Shown here in pieces: positions 24,220 to 32,418 of a stretch of 64,000 nucleotides of DNA. Source of the DNA: Cohnella rhizoplanae (GTDB lineage Bacteria; Bacillota; Bacilli; Paenibacillales; Paenibacillaceae); assembly GCF_948329515.1 (NCBI RefSeq), contig NZ_CAOJCN010000003.1:372001-436000 (forward strand). Reading direction: 5' to 3'. Within the stretch, counting starts at the first letter, position 1. Each line of letters opens with the position of its first letter. The notes beneath the pieces are model-generated. The model worked only from the letters and a program-made list of their open reading frames with translations, was not told the DNA's origin and did not search any database. The translations under genes and the position numbers were made by a program.

Positions 24220-25400
24220 GCGGGCTGCGCCCGTGCTTCGCCGATATGCACGTGCATATCGGCAGCAGCGGGGACGGCAAGCCGGTGAAGATCAGCGCGA
24301 GCCGCCAATTGACCTTCCAGGCCATCGCGGAGGAGGCATCCTCCCGCAAAGGCATCGCGCTGCTCGGGGTCATCGATTGCCATGCGCCTGCGGTGCAGGC
24401 GGATATCGACCGGCTGCTGGATGCCGGCGAGATGACGGAGGTATCCGGCGGTGGGATCCGGTACCGGGAGACCGTTATCTTGCCGGGCGTGGAGATGGAG
24501 GTGCGGGAGGCAGGCTTCGGCGGCGGCCCGTACCACCTGCTCGCGTATCTGCCTTCGCTGGACGCAATGAAGGAATGGACGGCCTGGATGTCACCGCGGA
24601 TGAAAAACGTCTCGCTCAGCTCGCAGCGAATCCGCGCCACAGGCAGGGAGCTTCAAAAAGAGCTGCTGGATCGCGGCGGCTTGCTCGTGCCCGCGCACGT
24701 ATTCACGCCGCATCGCGGGCTGCTCGGCTGCTCCGCGGACCGGCTGTCCGACCGTCTGGATCCGGACGGGATCGCCGCCGTGGAGCTGGGCTTAAGCGCG
24801 GACAGCGCGATGGCGGGGCGTCTGTCCCAGCTCGACAGGTATGCGGTATTGACCAATTCGGACGCCCACTCGACGGGGGTGATCGGGCGGGAATGCAATG
24901 AGCTGCTCATCGGCGATCCGTCCTTCGCCGAGTTCGCCGCAGCGCTTCGGGGCCGGGACGGCAGGCGGATCGCCGCCAACCTGGGCCTGCATCCGAAGCT
25001 CGGCAAGTACCACGCCAGCTTCTGCCCCTCGTGCCGCTCGCCGCTCGCCGAGGGGGCGCCGGACGCCGTCTGCCCTTCCTGCGGCAGTCCGCGGCTGGTC
25101 ACGGGCGTGGACGTCCGGATCGGACGACTCGCGGACCGGGTGACGCCCGAGTGGCCCGCCGGCAGGCCGCCGTACCGGCATCAGGTCCCGCTTGGCTTTT
25201 TCCCGGGCGTAGGTCCCAAGCTGAGGGAGAGACTGTTCCGCGAGGTCGGCACGGAGATGGATATTCTTCACCGTATCGGCCGAGACGAGATCGCCGCGGT
25301 CGCCGGCGAGCGGATCGCGGACGCCATCCTGGACGCGCGGGAGGGAAGGCTGGGCTTTACCGCCGGCGCCGGCGGAACGTACGGCCGCGTCGGCGACTAA
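24216..25400 (+). CDS. Endonuclease Q-family protein (PHP domain, YqxK-like)
   Basis: 394 residues from GTG 24216, overlapping the nudF stop by 4 nt. The PHP metal motifs are ADMHVHIGS (HxH), IDCHAP, PGVEMEV, PAHVFTPHRG and TNSDAHS. A zinc ribbon follows (CPSC...CPSC, about 270-290) and then a C-terminal helix-hairpin-helix-like region (FFPGVGPKLRERL). Domain order matches endonuclease Q, which cuts 5' of deaminated bases such as uracil and hypoxanthine. Some bacterial relatives are annotated YqxK. Deaminated-base repair is a reasonable role but is inferred from the family. Confidence 0.87.
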   Translation: MSGLRPCFADMHVHIGSSGDGKPVKISASRQLTFQAIAEEASSRKGIALLGVIDCHAPAVQADIDRLLDAGEMTEVSGGGIRYRETVILPGVEMEVREAGFGGGPYHLLAYLPSLDAMKEWTAWMSPRMKNVSLSSQRIRATGRELQKELLDRGGLLVPAHVFTPHRGLLGCSADRLSDRLDPDGIAAVELGLSADSAMAGRLSQLDRYAVLTNSDAHSTGVIGRECNELLIGDPSFAEFAAALRGRDGRRIAANLGLHPKLGKYHASFCPSCRSPLAEGAPDAVCPSCGSPRLVTGVDVRIGRLADRVTPEWPAGRPPYRHQVPLGFFPGVGPKLRERLFREVGTEMDILHRIGRDEIAAVAGERIADAILDAREGRLGFTAGAGGTYGRVGD

Positions 25401-25423
25401 GCCGGCGCCTGCGTTCCGGGCGT

Positions 25424-25452
25424 GCATAACCTCGCGTCGTCCGGCATACGTA
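25424..25452 (+). promoter_or_regulatory. Sigma-E-like promoter of spoIIM
   Basis: GCATAAC (25424-25430), a 14-nt spacer and CATACGTA (25445-25452) closely fit the mother-cell sigma-E consensus (KMATATT, 14 nt, CATACANT). It lies 43 nt before spoIIM, a known sigma-E gene in B. subtilis. Confidence 0.6.
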
Positions 25453-25494
25453 TAGGCGTTGGAACAAGCCTATGCGGCGGGAGGCGGACGACCG

Positions 25495-26115
25495 GTGAAG
25501 CGCGGAGCACATGAAATGCCGTTGCGCGGCAAGCTGAATCTGTATTTGTTCGTCGGCGTGCTGATCGCCGTCGGCGCCGTTTTCGGCGCGCTTGTCGTCA
25601 ATGCGCTGTCGCTCGAGCAGCAGCAGACGCTGTCGGACGAGCTGGGCGCCTATCTTGGCGGGACGGCGTCCGGCGCGATGGCGCCGATCGACGTGTTTCG
25701 CGAACGTCTGTTTTTTCATTTAAAATGGCTCGGGCTCCTATGGCTCCTCGGCATCTCCGTCGTCGGCAGCCCGTTCGTGCTCGCATTGGATTTCTTGAAA
25801 GGCGTGCTCATCGGCTTCGCGGTCGGACTGACCGTGCGCCATCTGGCCTGGAAAGGCGTAGCGGTGTCGTTTGCCGTCGTCGCGCCCCAGAACCTCGTCG
25901 TCGTGCCCGCGCTCGCGATCGCGAGCGTGTCGGCGATTCGCTTCGCCTATTACGTCGGCCGCGAGCGGCTGTTCCTCGGCCGGGGTAGGCTGCTGCCGCC
26001 GCTGGCCTCGCATACAGGCACGTCCGCCGCGCTCTTCGTCGTGCTCGGCATCGCCGCCATGTGGGAGGCGTTTGTCGTGCCCCACATCGTATCCGGGCTC
26101 TCGGACTGGCTCTGA
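25495..26115 (+). CDS. spoIIM: Stage II sporulation protein M
   Basis: 206 residues from GTG 25495 with GGGAGG 10 nt upstream. A TTG at 25459 would place the start at the transcription start site and is less likely. Five predicted helices, with the family segments 'FFHLKWLGLLWLLGISVVGSPFVLALDFLKGVLIGF' and 'APQNLVVVPAL'. SpoIIM is the mother-cell scaffold that, with SpoIIP and SpoIID, drives septal peptidoglycan hydrolysis and engulfment. Position directly before fur is conserved. Confidence 0.95.
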   Translation: MKRGAHEMPLRGKLNLYLFVGVLIAVGAVFGALVVNALSLEQQQTLSDELGAYLGGTASGAMAPIDVFRERLFFHLKWLGLLWLLGISVVGSPFVLALDFLKGVLIGFAVGLTVRHLAWKGVAVSFAVVAPQNLVVVPALAIASVSAIRFAYYVGRERLFLGRGRLLPPLASHTGTSAALFVVLGIAAMWEAFVVPHIVSGLSDWL

Positions 26116-26166
26116 TCGACCGCTTCGCGCGATTCGGGGGAAACCGACGTTTGCCGCCCCGATGGT

Positions 26167-26196
26167 TTGACTTCCAGAAGAACCACCCCCTATAAT
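26167..26196 (+). promoter_or_regulatory. Sigma-A promoter of fur
   Basis: TTGACT (26167-26172), an 18-nt spacer and TATAAT (26191-26196), 40 nt before the start codon. Confidence 0.8.
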
Positions 26197-26235
26197 GAGA
26201 CCAAGTGTGTTTTTTGGGGGCGGAGGGGGAACGAC

Positions 26236-26727
26236 ATGGAAGCCCGTATTGACAAAGTGAAGCAGCAGCTGCAATCGCAGGGCTACAAGCTGACCCCGCA
26301 GCGGGAGGCGACAGTCCGGGTCCTTCTGGAGAACGAAGAGGACCACCTGAGCGCCGAGGACGTTTTTATGCTCGTGAAGGACAAAGCGCCGGAGATCGGC
26401 CTGGCGACGGTGTACCGTACGCTGGAATTGCTGAGCGAGATGCATATCGTGGAGAAGATGAACTTCGGAGACGGCGTCGCCCGCTACGACCTGCGCACCG
26501 ACTCGAACAAGCATCACCATCACCATTTGATCTGCGTGCAGTGCGGGACGATGACCGAGATCATGGAGGACTGGCTGACGCCGCTTGAGGAGCGTCTTGA
26601 GCGCGAGTACGGCTTCTCCGTGTTGGATCACCGGCTCGACTTCCAGGGCATCTGCGCCAAGTGCCAGGCCAAGAACGAAGCCGCCTCCAAGGGTACCGAG
26701 GAAGCGGCGGCCTCCGGCATTTCTTAA
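26236..26727 (+). CDS. fur: Fur-family metal-dependent repressor (probably Fur)
   Basis: 163 residues from ATG 26236 (GGAGGGGG upstream; earlier in-frame starts fall in the promoter). Winged helix about 1-85 ('YKLTPQREATVRVLLE', 'GLATVYRTLELLSEM'), then the dimerisation and metal domain with HHHHHLICVQCG and CAKC, the two CxxC pairs of the structural zinc site. Synteny with B. subtilis spoIIM-fur-yqzK-xerD favours Fur (iron) over PerR or Zur. The C-terminal tail is Ala/Glu rich and unusual but unlikely to matter. Confidence 0.93.
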   Translation: MEARIDKVKQQLQSQGYKLTPQREATVRVLLENEEDHLSAEDVFMLVKDKAPEIGLATVYRTLELLSEMHIVEKMNFGDGVARYDLRTDSNKHHHHHLICVQCGTMTEIMEDWLTPLEERLEREYGFSVLDHRLDFQGICAKCQAKNEAASKGTEEAAASGIS

Positions 26728-26746
26728 ATAGAATCGGTTGTATCGC

Positions 26747-26782
26747 AGCAAGCCCCGGCATCCCAGTGCCGGGGCTTGCTTG
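26747..26782. terminator. Bidirectional terminator between fur and gpx
   Basis: AGCAAGCCCCGGCA pairs perfectly with TGCCGGGGCTTGCT around a 6-nt loop. The genes on both sides converge on it. The T-run is weak on both strands. Confidence 0.75.
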
Positions 26783-26817
26783 ATGACATTTTCCGTTTCT
26801 CCTGCGCGTTAGCGGGG

Positions 26818-27294
26818 TCAGAGTACCTCGCGGATCCGGCCTTCGATTTTTTCCGGCGTATCGGTAGGCGCGTAGCGCTTGATGACTTTTCCGTCGCGGC
26901 CGACGAGGAACTTGGTGAAGTTCCATTTGATTTTGCGCGTTCCGAGCAGGCCCGGCGCTTCGCGGGTCAGATGCTTGAACAGAGGATGCGCGCTCTCGCC
27001 CTTGACGTCGACCTTGGCGTAGAGCGGGAAATTGACGCCGTGGTTCAGCTCGCAGGCCTCCGCGATCGCCTCGCCCTCCAACGGTTCTTGATTCGCGAAC
27101 TGATTGCTAGGGAATCCCAGCACGGCGAAGCCTTGGTCCTTGTATTTATCGTACAGCTTTTGAAGTCCCTTGAACTGCGGCGCGAATCCGCACTTCGTTG
27201 CCGTGTTCACGATGAGGAGCACCTGGCCCTCGTATTCGGATAGCGGATGAACGGTGCCTCTGGCATCGGCGACTTGAATATCGTAGATGGACAT
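26818..27294 (-). CDS. Glutathione peroxidase-family thiol peroxidase (copy 1)
   Basis: 158 residues. Peroxidatic Cys in NTATKCGFAPQ (about 36), the Gln of the GFPSNQF motif (about 71-77) and the WNFTKF motif with catalytic Trp/Asn are present. The motif usually read as GFPCNQF has Ser here, while copy 2 keeps Cys; a further Cys (EACELNHG) is retained near the usual resolving position. Such bacterial enzymes generally use thioredoxin. It is divergent from an ohrR-type gene, and its TTGACA-16-TACAAT promoter lies across a palindrome typical of OhrR operators, so peroxide induction is expected. Confidence 0.9.
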   Translation of the reverse strand: MSIYDIQVADARGTVHPLSEYEGQVLLIVNTATKCGFAPQFKGLQKLYDKYKDQGFAVLGFPSNQFANQEPLEGEAIAEACELNHGVNFPLYAKVDVKGESAHPLFKHLTREAPGLLGTRKIKWNFTKFLVGRDGKVIKRYAPTDTPEKIEGRIREVL

Positions 27295-27338
27295 CTCGAT
27301 TTCTCCTCCCGGGTCGAATAGATCGGAATTAATCTCGT

Positions 27339-27374
27339 CAAATTAAATTGTATACAATATAATTTAATTGTCAA
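27339..27374 (-). promoter_or_regulatory. OhrR-type operator overlapping the gpx copy 1 promoter
   Basis: CAAATTAAATTG-TATA-CAATATAATTTAATTG is a large AT-rich inverted repeat (27339-27370) closely resembling the B. subtilis ohrA operator (ATTAAATTGTATACAATT type). Read leftward, TTGACA (27374-27369), 16 nt, TACAAT (27352-27347) form the promoter, fully covered by the operator. Confidence 0.8.
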
Positions 27375-27378
27375 GCGT

Positions 27379-27439
27379 TTGACAGCGGACTTCGCCGGCT
27401 ATAATATTGGATTTAATTCGATTGCAGGCAATTTAATTG
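27379..27439 (+). promoter_or_regulatory. ohrR promoter with second OhrR-like site
   Basis: TTGACA (27379-27384), a 15-nt spacer and TATAAT (27400-27405). Downstream, GATTTAATTCGATTG and GCAATTTAATTG (27410-27439) repeat the half-site of the operator before gpx copy 1, so the regulator probably represses itself and the peroxidase gene behind it. Confidence 0.65.
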
Positions 27440-27470
27440 CGCGCCGCAGCGATTGGAGGGAAGGAGACCC

Positions 27471-27932
27471 ATGTCGTCGGAAGAAGCGTTGAAGTTGGAG
27501 AATCAGACCTGTTTTGCCGTCTACGCCTGCGCCAAGGAGATCACGAGGCTGTACCAGCCCGTCCTGAAGGAGCTGGGCTTGACCTATACGCAGTATATCG
27601 CGATGCTGGCGCTGTGGGAGCGGGACGCCGTCAGCGTGAAGGAGCTCGGCGAGCGTCTCTTCCTCGACTCCGGGACGTTGACGCCGCTGCTCAAGAAGCT
27701 GGAGGCGCAGGGGCTGCTCACGCGGGGACGGGACGCCGGCGACGAGCGTCAGCTCCTGATCCGCTTGACGGCTGACGGTAGGGCGCTGCGGGAAAAGGCG
27801 CTGGAGGTGCCGGAGAAGGTATTCTGCCAATCCGGCGTGAACGTCGAGATGCTCATGAAGATTCGCAGCCAGATGGGCGAGCTGATGACGGCATTGCAGC
27901 CCGTCGCGGCCGCCGATAAGAGAGGGGAATGA
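27471..27932 (+). CDS. ohrR: OhrR-type MarR-family organic peroxide sensor
   Basis: 153 residues from ATG 27471 (GAAGGAG upstream). N-terminal LENQTCFAVYACAKEITRLY matches the reactive-cysteine helix of OhrR (LDNQLCFALYA type), with the peroxide-sensing Cys at about 15. The winged helix follows ('VSVKELGERLFLDSGTLTPLLKKLEAQGLLTRGRDAGDERQLLI'). 'LGLTYTQYIAMLALWE' is also diagnostic. Flanking genes encode two glutathione peroxidase-family proteins instead of the usual Ohr, so this variant probably controls them. A further Cys (FCQSG) near the C-terminus resembles the second cysteine of 2-Cys OhrR. Confidence 0.88.
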   Translation: MSSEEALKLENQTCFAVYACAKEITRLYQPVLKELGLTYTQYIAMLALWERDAVSVKELGERLFLDSGTLTPLLKKLEAQGLLTRGRDAGDERQLLIRLTADGRALREKALEVPEKVFCQSGVNVEMLMKIRSQMGELMTALQPVAAADKRGE

Positions 27933-27934
27933 AC

Positions 27935-28399
27935 ATGTCCGTTTATGAATTCAATGCGCCTTCGATCCGGGGCGAGCAAGTCGAACTGTCCGAGTACCGG
28001 GGCAAGGTGCTCGTCATCGCCAACACGGCCAGCAAGTGCGGTCTGACGCCGCAGTACGAGGGCCTGCAGGCGCTGTACGAGAAGTACGGCGAACGGGGAG
28101 TCGTCGTTCTCGGCTTCCCCTGCAATCAGTTCGCGGAGCAGGAGCCCGGCACGGAAGCCGAAGTCGAGAGCTTCTGCAAGGTGAACTACGGCGTGACCTT
28201 CCCGCTGTTCGCCAAGGCGGACGTGAACGGGGACAACGCGCTGCCGCTGTTCAAGTACCTGAAGAGCGAGACCGGCGGGGAGGACATTGCCTGGAATTTC
28301 ACCAAGTTCGTCATCGACCGCGAAGGCCGCGTCGCGAAGCGCTTCGAGCCGAAGGAGTCGCCAGAGTCGATGGCCGGCGAGATCGAGTCGCTGCTTTAA
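27935..28399 (+). CDS. Glutathione peroxidase-family thiol peroxidase (copy 2)
   Basis: 154 residues from ATG 27935 (GAGAGGGGA about 8 nt upstream; ATG 27929 is too close to it). Peroxidatic Cys in NTASKCGLTPQ, GFPCNQFAEQEPG, the resolving-type Cys in SFCKVNYGVTFPLF and WNFTKF are all present, the full set of a thioredoxin-linked GPx (BsaA-like). It starts 2 nt after the ohrR stop, so it is co-transcribed with ohrR. The two gpx copies are clearly paralogous but diverged. Confidence 0.92.
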   Translation: MSVYEFNAPSIRGEQVELSEYRGKVLVIANTASKCGLTPQYEGLQALYEKYGERGVVVLGFPCNQFAEQEPGTEAEVESFCKVNYGVTFPLFAKADVNGDNALPLFKYLKSETGGEDIAWNFTKFVIDREGRVAKRFEPKESPESMAGEIESLL

Positions 28400-28449
28400 G
28401 GCGGCTGTAATTCGTCTTAAGTTATTAGTCTTAAAGGTTGAGAAAATTG

Positions 28450-28487
28450 AAAAATCCCCTCACCGATGTTGGGCGAGGGGATTTTTT
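28450..28487 (+). terminator. Terminator after gpx copy 2
   Basis: AAAATCCCCTC pairs with GAGGGGATTTT, followed by T residues. The protease gene on the other strand converges on it. Confidence 0.92.
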
Positions 28488-28528
28488 GAGCGCCTAGAAT
28501 GCCCAGCGAGTTAGAAGGCGCGCTCGCT

Positions 28529-29764
28529 TCAGCTTAGACCGCGGCTGCGGGTTCTTCCCTTGGCCCGCCGTCCGGTCTGGGCATGCTTGGCGCGGCAGCA
28601 TGACCGCGGCGGGATCGTCGCTGCCGCAGGCGAGACCTGCAGCAGGCCGGCGCCCACAGCCCGGCGGCCGCCGGGCAGCGGCTTGGCTGCGGCGACGAGC
28701 CTCCGCGAGAGGCATGCCGCGGACAGGCGCGGCGCCAGCGCGCGGAGCAGCGCCGCCCCGCCGGCGGCGTGAGGCGAGGACATCGAGGTGCCGCTCATGC
28801 GAACATAGCCGCGGCCGGGCGCCGTCGACAAGATGTTCACGCCCGGCGCGGCCAGCGCGATCCCTCTCCCGCGGCTCGAGAACGAAGCGACGCGGTCGCC
28901 CCTCGTCGTGGCGGAGATCGCCAGCACGCCGGGATATCTGGCCGGCGCGTCGATCGCCGCGTTGTCCGGGCCTTCGTTGCCGGCGGAGGCGGTCATCACG
29001 ATGCCCCTGCGCCGCGCGCGGGCCACCGCTTCGCGCAGGACGCGGCTGTCCGCAGCCAGACCGAAGCTCATATTGATGACGTCCATGCTGTTTTTGATGC
29101 ACCAGTCGATGCCCTCCGCGATATCGGAGACGAAGCCGATGCCGAACTCGTCTAGCGCCTTGACGGCGTAGAGCTTGACCCTGGGCGCCGCGCCGTAGAT
29201 CCGCTTGCGGCCCGTGGCCGCGGCGATGCCCGCGACATGCGTACCATGGCCGTTGTCGTCGGCAAACGACTTGCCGTCGATCGTATTGACACCGCCCGCG
29301 ATCGTCAGATCGGGGTTGCGCGCGATTCCGGTATCGACGACGGCAAGCCTCGCGCAGCGCCCCTTCGTTCGCTTCCATACGGGCGGCGCGGCGATGCGCG
29401 CGATATTCCAGGGAATTTTAACGGGATCGATCCGGCAGCGTTTTTTGGTCCCTGCGCCCCCGCGTGGCGATCCGTGCCTTGCTGCAGCGAGGCCATGCGC
29501 CTTGACGATGCGGTCCTTTTCGATATAAGCGACGCTGGGGTGCCTCTTCAGTGCCGTCCAGTCGACGTTTTTAGGTGCCGCGCATCCGATCAGGCGGCAG
29601 CGCCGTACGGCCTTCACCGGACGAATGCCTGCCGCCTTCAGATGGCGCATGCAGGCATCGTACCCCTTCTTGTTTTTCAGCACGATGATGCTTCTTGTCG
29701 TGCCGCCCGCCGACGTGCGGCCGTTCTTCAGCTGCCCGGCCAGCTTGCGGATCGTTTCTTTCAT
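28529..29764 (-). CDS. Subtilisin-like serine protease (S8), no obvious signal peptide
   Basis: 411 residues. The catalytic triad motifs are VVDTGI (Asp, about 144), DNGHGTHVAGI (His, about 175) and GTSMSSPHAAGG (Ser, about 325); oxyanion Asn in SAGNEGP. An N-terminal inhibitor_I9-like prodomain spans about 25-90 ('SIIVLKNKKGYDACMRHLKAAGI...SVAYIEKD'). The first residues (MKETIRKLAGQLKNG) are not a secretion signal, so it may be intracellular or exported otherwise. The tail after about 375 is rich in Arg, Pro and Cys and unlike the family. Regional context (sporulation cluster) does not show a function. Confidence 0.9.
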   Translation of the reverse strand: MKETIRKLAGQLKNGRTSAGGTTRSIIVLKNKKGYDACMRHLKAAGIRPVKAVRRCRLIGCAAPKNVDWTALKRHPSVAYIEKDRIVKAHGLAAARHGSPRGGAGTKKRCRIDPVKIPWNIARIAAPPVWKRTKGRCARLAVVDTGIARNPDLTIAGGVNTIDGKSFADDNGHGTHVAGIAAATGRKRIYGAAPRVKLYAVKALDEFGIGFVSDIAEGIDWCIKNSMDVINMSFGLAADSRVLREAVARARRRGIVMTASAGNEGPDNAAIDAPARYPGVLAISATTRGDRVASFSSRGRGIALAAPGVNILSTAPGRGYVRMSGTSMSSPHAAGGAALLRALAPRLSAACLSRRLVAAAKPLPGGRRAVGAGLLQVSPAAATIPPRSCCRAKHAQTGRRAKGRTRSRGLS

Positions 29765-29933
29765 GATCGTTCGCCCCCCGGGGGCGGCTCTGCCGCCGTT
29801 ATCGTTCGCGAGCAGTTTACGAGGGCAGGAGGGGAATGGTGCAGCGTTCGGGTCAAGCGCCCGGTCATGATCGTTTCCTTTTGCACATACCGTGGTTATA
29901 GCAAGGGACGAGCGTGATGAAGGAGGCGTGCGG

Positions 29934-30170
29934 ATGTATCGGACAATCGGAAAATGGTGGGACCGGCTCCAGTTTACGCTGTTGTTTCTGTCGCTGACGG
30001 TCGCAGCCCACTACGCCTACGGGTGGCTGCAGACCGCTTTGTCACCCCTGGATCCCTATCGCGTGCCCGAAGGCGGGGCGGAGAAGGTATTCGAGGCCGG
30101 AGATCCCGGCGGCTACGGTCCTGCTTCGCAGGCGGACCGGCTGAGGCTGTTCTACTGGCTGGGCGAGTAA
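29934..30170 (+). CDS. yqzK: YqzK-like DUF4227 protein
   Basis: 78 residues from ATG 29934 (GGAGG upstream). A single hydrophobic helix (about 14-33, LQFTLLFLSLTVAAHYAYGWL) is followed by a short polar tail with 'DPYRVPEGGAEKVFE'. This is the DUF4227 layout of YqzK, encoded between fur and xerD in B. subtilis, here separated from fur by the peroxidase and protease genes. Function unknown. Confidence 0.82.
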   Translation: MYRTIGKWWDRLQFTLLFLSLTVAAHYAYGWLQTALSPLDPYRVPEGGAEKVFEAGDPGGYGPASQADRLRLFYWLGE

Positions 30171-30242
30171 GGCGGGGGAAGGATTCGGGGCGGCAGGCGT
30201 GGAATTAACCGTTATAGGCATCCGAGGAAGGAAAGCTGCCCC

Positions 30243-31163
30243 ATGAACCAGGACATCATAACCTTTTTATCGCATTTAAGAGCGACGAGGCACTTGGCCG
30301 CCAACTCGCTGGACGGATACCGCCGGGATCTGGAGGATGTATCGCGCGATTTGCAGGAGCACGACGACATTTCCCGGACGGCCGACATCAAGCCGCATCA
30401 CTTGTCCAGTTACATTCACCGGCTGAAGGAGCAGGGAAGAACCAACGCCACGGTATCCCGCAGAATCGTCTCCATCAAGGCGTTTTTTCAGTTTGCGCTC
30501 GAAGCGGGCATGACCGGCGCGAATCCCGCGCTTAGGTTGTCCCCGCCCAGGGCGGAACGAAGATCTCCGAAGGCGCTGTCCCTGTCGGACGTCGAGCGTC
30601 TGCTGGAGGCGCCGGATCTGTCAGACGAGGCCGGCGTCCGCGATCGTACGATGCTGGAGACGCTTTACGCCACGGGGATGCGCGTCACCGAGCTTACGGG
30701 TCTGAACGTAGCGGACGTCCGTACGGATCTGCGTCTGATCGTGTGCCGGGGGACCGGCGGCAGAGAGCGGATGATTCCGATCAGTTCCATGTGCCGCGAT
30801 TGGATGTTAAAATACTTGCAGGAAGCCAGACCCGGACTGCTGCGGCCGGGATCCGTCGAGAATGCCCTGTTTCTCAGCCATTTGGGAAGCCGCATGACCA
30901 GGCAAGGCTTCTGGAAGCTGATCAAGAAGCATGCCGCCGCAGCCGGCGTCAGCACCGAAGTGACGCCGCATACGCTGCGGCATTCCTTCGCCTACCATCT
31001 GGTGGACAACGGCGCCGACCTCCGGTCCGTCCAGGAGATCCTGGGTCACTCGGATTTGACGGCGACGCAGGTGTATCAGCCCTCCAGCAAGGCGAAGCTA
31101 AGGGATGTATACGATAGCTTCCATCCCCGTGCCGGCGCCGCGCATGACGACGAGGACCAATGA
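30243..31163 (+). CDS. xerD: Tyrosine recombinase XerD
   Basis: 306 residues. N-terminal core-binding SAM-like domain (about 1-90), then the catalytic domain with Arg in GMRVTELTGL, HTLRH (H-x-x-R), the third-box His in LGHSDL and nucleophile Tyr in VYQP. The beta-hairpin that normally reads GKGNKER (Lys is a general acid in XerD) reads RGTGGRER here, so the usual Lys is Thr. With XerC it resolves chromosome dimers at dif under FtsK/SpoIIIE control. Position before deoB and after yqzK is conserved. The codon for Thr is clear (ACC). Confidence 0.9.
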   Translation: MNQDIITFLSHLRATRHLAANSLDGYRRDLEDVSRDLQEHDDISRTADIKPHHLSSYIHRLKEQGRTNATVSRRIVSIKAFFQFALEAGMTGANPALRLSPPRAERRSPKALSLSDVERLLEAPDLSDEAGVRDRTMLETLYATGMRVTELTGLNVADVRTDLRLIVCRGTGGRERMIPISSMCRDWMLKYLQEARPGLLRPGSVENALFLSHLGSRMTRQGFWKLIKKHAAAAGVSTEVTPHTLRHSFAYHLVDNGADLRSVQEILGHSDLTATQVYQPSSKAKLRDVYDSFHPRAGAAHDDEDQ

Positions 31164-31195
31164 GAGAATAACGGATACGAGGGAGGACTGCAGGC

Positions 31196-32371
31196 ATGCC
31201 TTTTAAAAGAATAACCGTCGTGGTGCTCGACAGCGTAGGCATAGGCGAGCTTCCGGACGCCGACGCATACGGAGACGCGGGCGCGCATACGCTGGGGCAT
31301 ATCGCGACGGGTCCGACCGGTCTTGCGCTGCCCAACCTGAGGAGGCTAGGTCTGGGCAATATCGCCCCGCTGGGCGACTGGCCGCCGGAAGCCGCGCCGC
31401 AAGCTTATTTCGGCAAAATGGCGGAAGTATCGGTCGGCAAAGACACGATGACCGGTCACTGGGAGCTGATGGGGCTCAAGATCGAGAAGCCCTTCCGCAC
31501 CTTCCCGAACGGATTCCCGAGGGGGCTGATCGAAGCGTTCGAAGCCGAGACGGGCCGCAGCGTCATCGGCAACAAGCCCGCTTCGGGCACGGACATCCTC
31601 GACGAGCTGGGCGCCGAGCAGATGCGCAGCGGCTCATGGATCGTCTACACGTCCGCGGACAGCGTATTCCAGATCGCTGCGCATGAGGACGTTATTCCGC
31701 TCGAGGAGCTGTACGAAGCGTGCCGCATCGCCCGCCGGCTGACCAATAAGGACGAGTATTCCGTCGGTCGCGTCATCGCGAGGCCCTATGTCGGGAAGCC
31801 CGGCAGCTTCGCCCGAACGTCGAACCGGCACGACTATGCGGTCAAGCCGCCGGAACCGACGGTGCTGAACGCGCTCAAGAAGGCGGGCAATAACGTTATC
31901 GCCGTAGGTAAGATCAACGATATCTTCTGCGGGGAAGGCATCACCAAAGCCCTTCCGACGAAAAGCAATCAGGACGGCATCGACAAAACGATCGGTCAGC
32001 TCGAAGGCGAATTCGAAGGTCTGCTGTTCACGAACCTGGTCGATTTCGACTCGCTGTACGGACACCGGAGGGACGTGGCGGGTTATGCCCGGGCGCTGGA
32101 GGCATTTGACGCCGCGGTTCCTGAGCTGCTCGCACGGTTAGGCCCAGAGGATCTGCTCGTTATCACGGCGGACCATGGCAATGACCCCGTTCATGCCGGT
32201 ACCGACCACACGCGGGAGTACGTGCCGATCCTGGCGTACGGCCCGTCGCTGACGCAGCCGGGCGATCTGGGCACGCGCGCGACCTTTGCCGACCTGGCGG
32301 CTACGATCGCCGATAATTTCGGCGTTCCGAAGACGGCGAACGGGACAAGCTTCCTCGGCAAGCTGATTTAA
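31196..32371 (+). CDS. deoB: Phosphopentomutase
   Basis: 391 residues. Interconverts ribose 1-phosphate (deoxyribose 1-phosphate) and the 5-phosphates. Alkaline-phosphatase superfamily metal residues show in [11 protein letters not shown] at the N-terminus and TADHGNDP and THTREYVP-like segments at the C-terminus; the phosphoacceptor Thr is in [10 protein letters not shown]. It feeds the products of the next two genes, purine and pyrimidine nucleoside phosphorylases, into the pentose phosphate pathway. GGGAGG precedes ATG. Confidence 0.95.
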   Translation: MPFKRITVVVLDSVGIGELPDADAYGDAGAHTLGHIATGPTGLALPNLRRLGLGNIAPLGDWPPEAAPQAYFGKMAEVSVGKDTMTGHWELMGLKIEKPFRTFPNGFPRGLIEAFEAETGRSVIGNKPASGTDILDELGAEQMRSGSWIVYTSADSVFQIAAHEDVIPLEELYEACRIARRLTNKDEYSVGRVIARPYVGKPGSFARTSNRHDYAVKPPEPTVLNALKKAGNNVIAVGKINDIFCGEGITKALPTKSNQDGIDKTIGQLEGEFEGLLFTNLVDFDSLYGHRRDVAGYARALEAFDAAVPELLARLGPEDLLVITADHGNDPVHAGTDHTREYVPILAYGPSLTQPGDLGTRATFADLAATIADNFGVPKTANGTSFLGKLI

Positions 32372-32418
32372 GTTATCGTTGCAGAACAATCATTCCGAGA
32401 TAAGAGGAGCGGATTCCA

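Noticed and set aside
29892-30170. Longer yqzK start at 29892
   Set aside because: GGAGG with good spacing precedes ATG 29934, and the DUF4227 family begins with the MYRTIGKWW-type segment.
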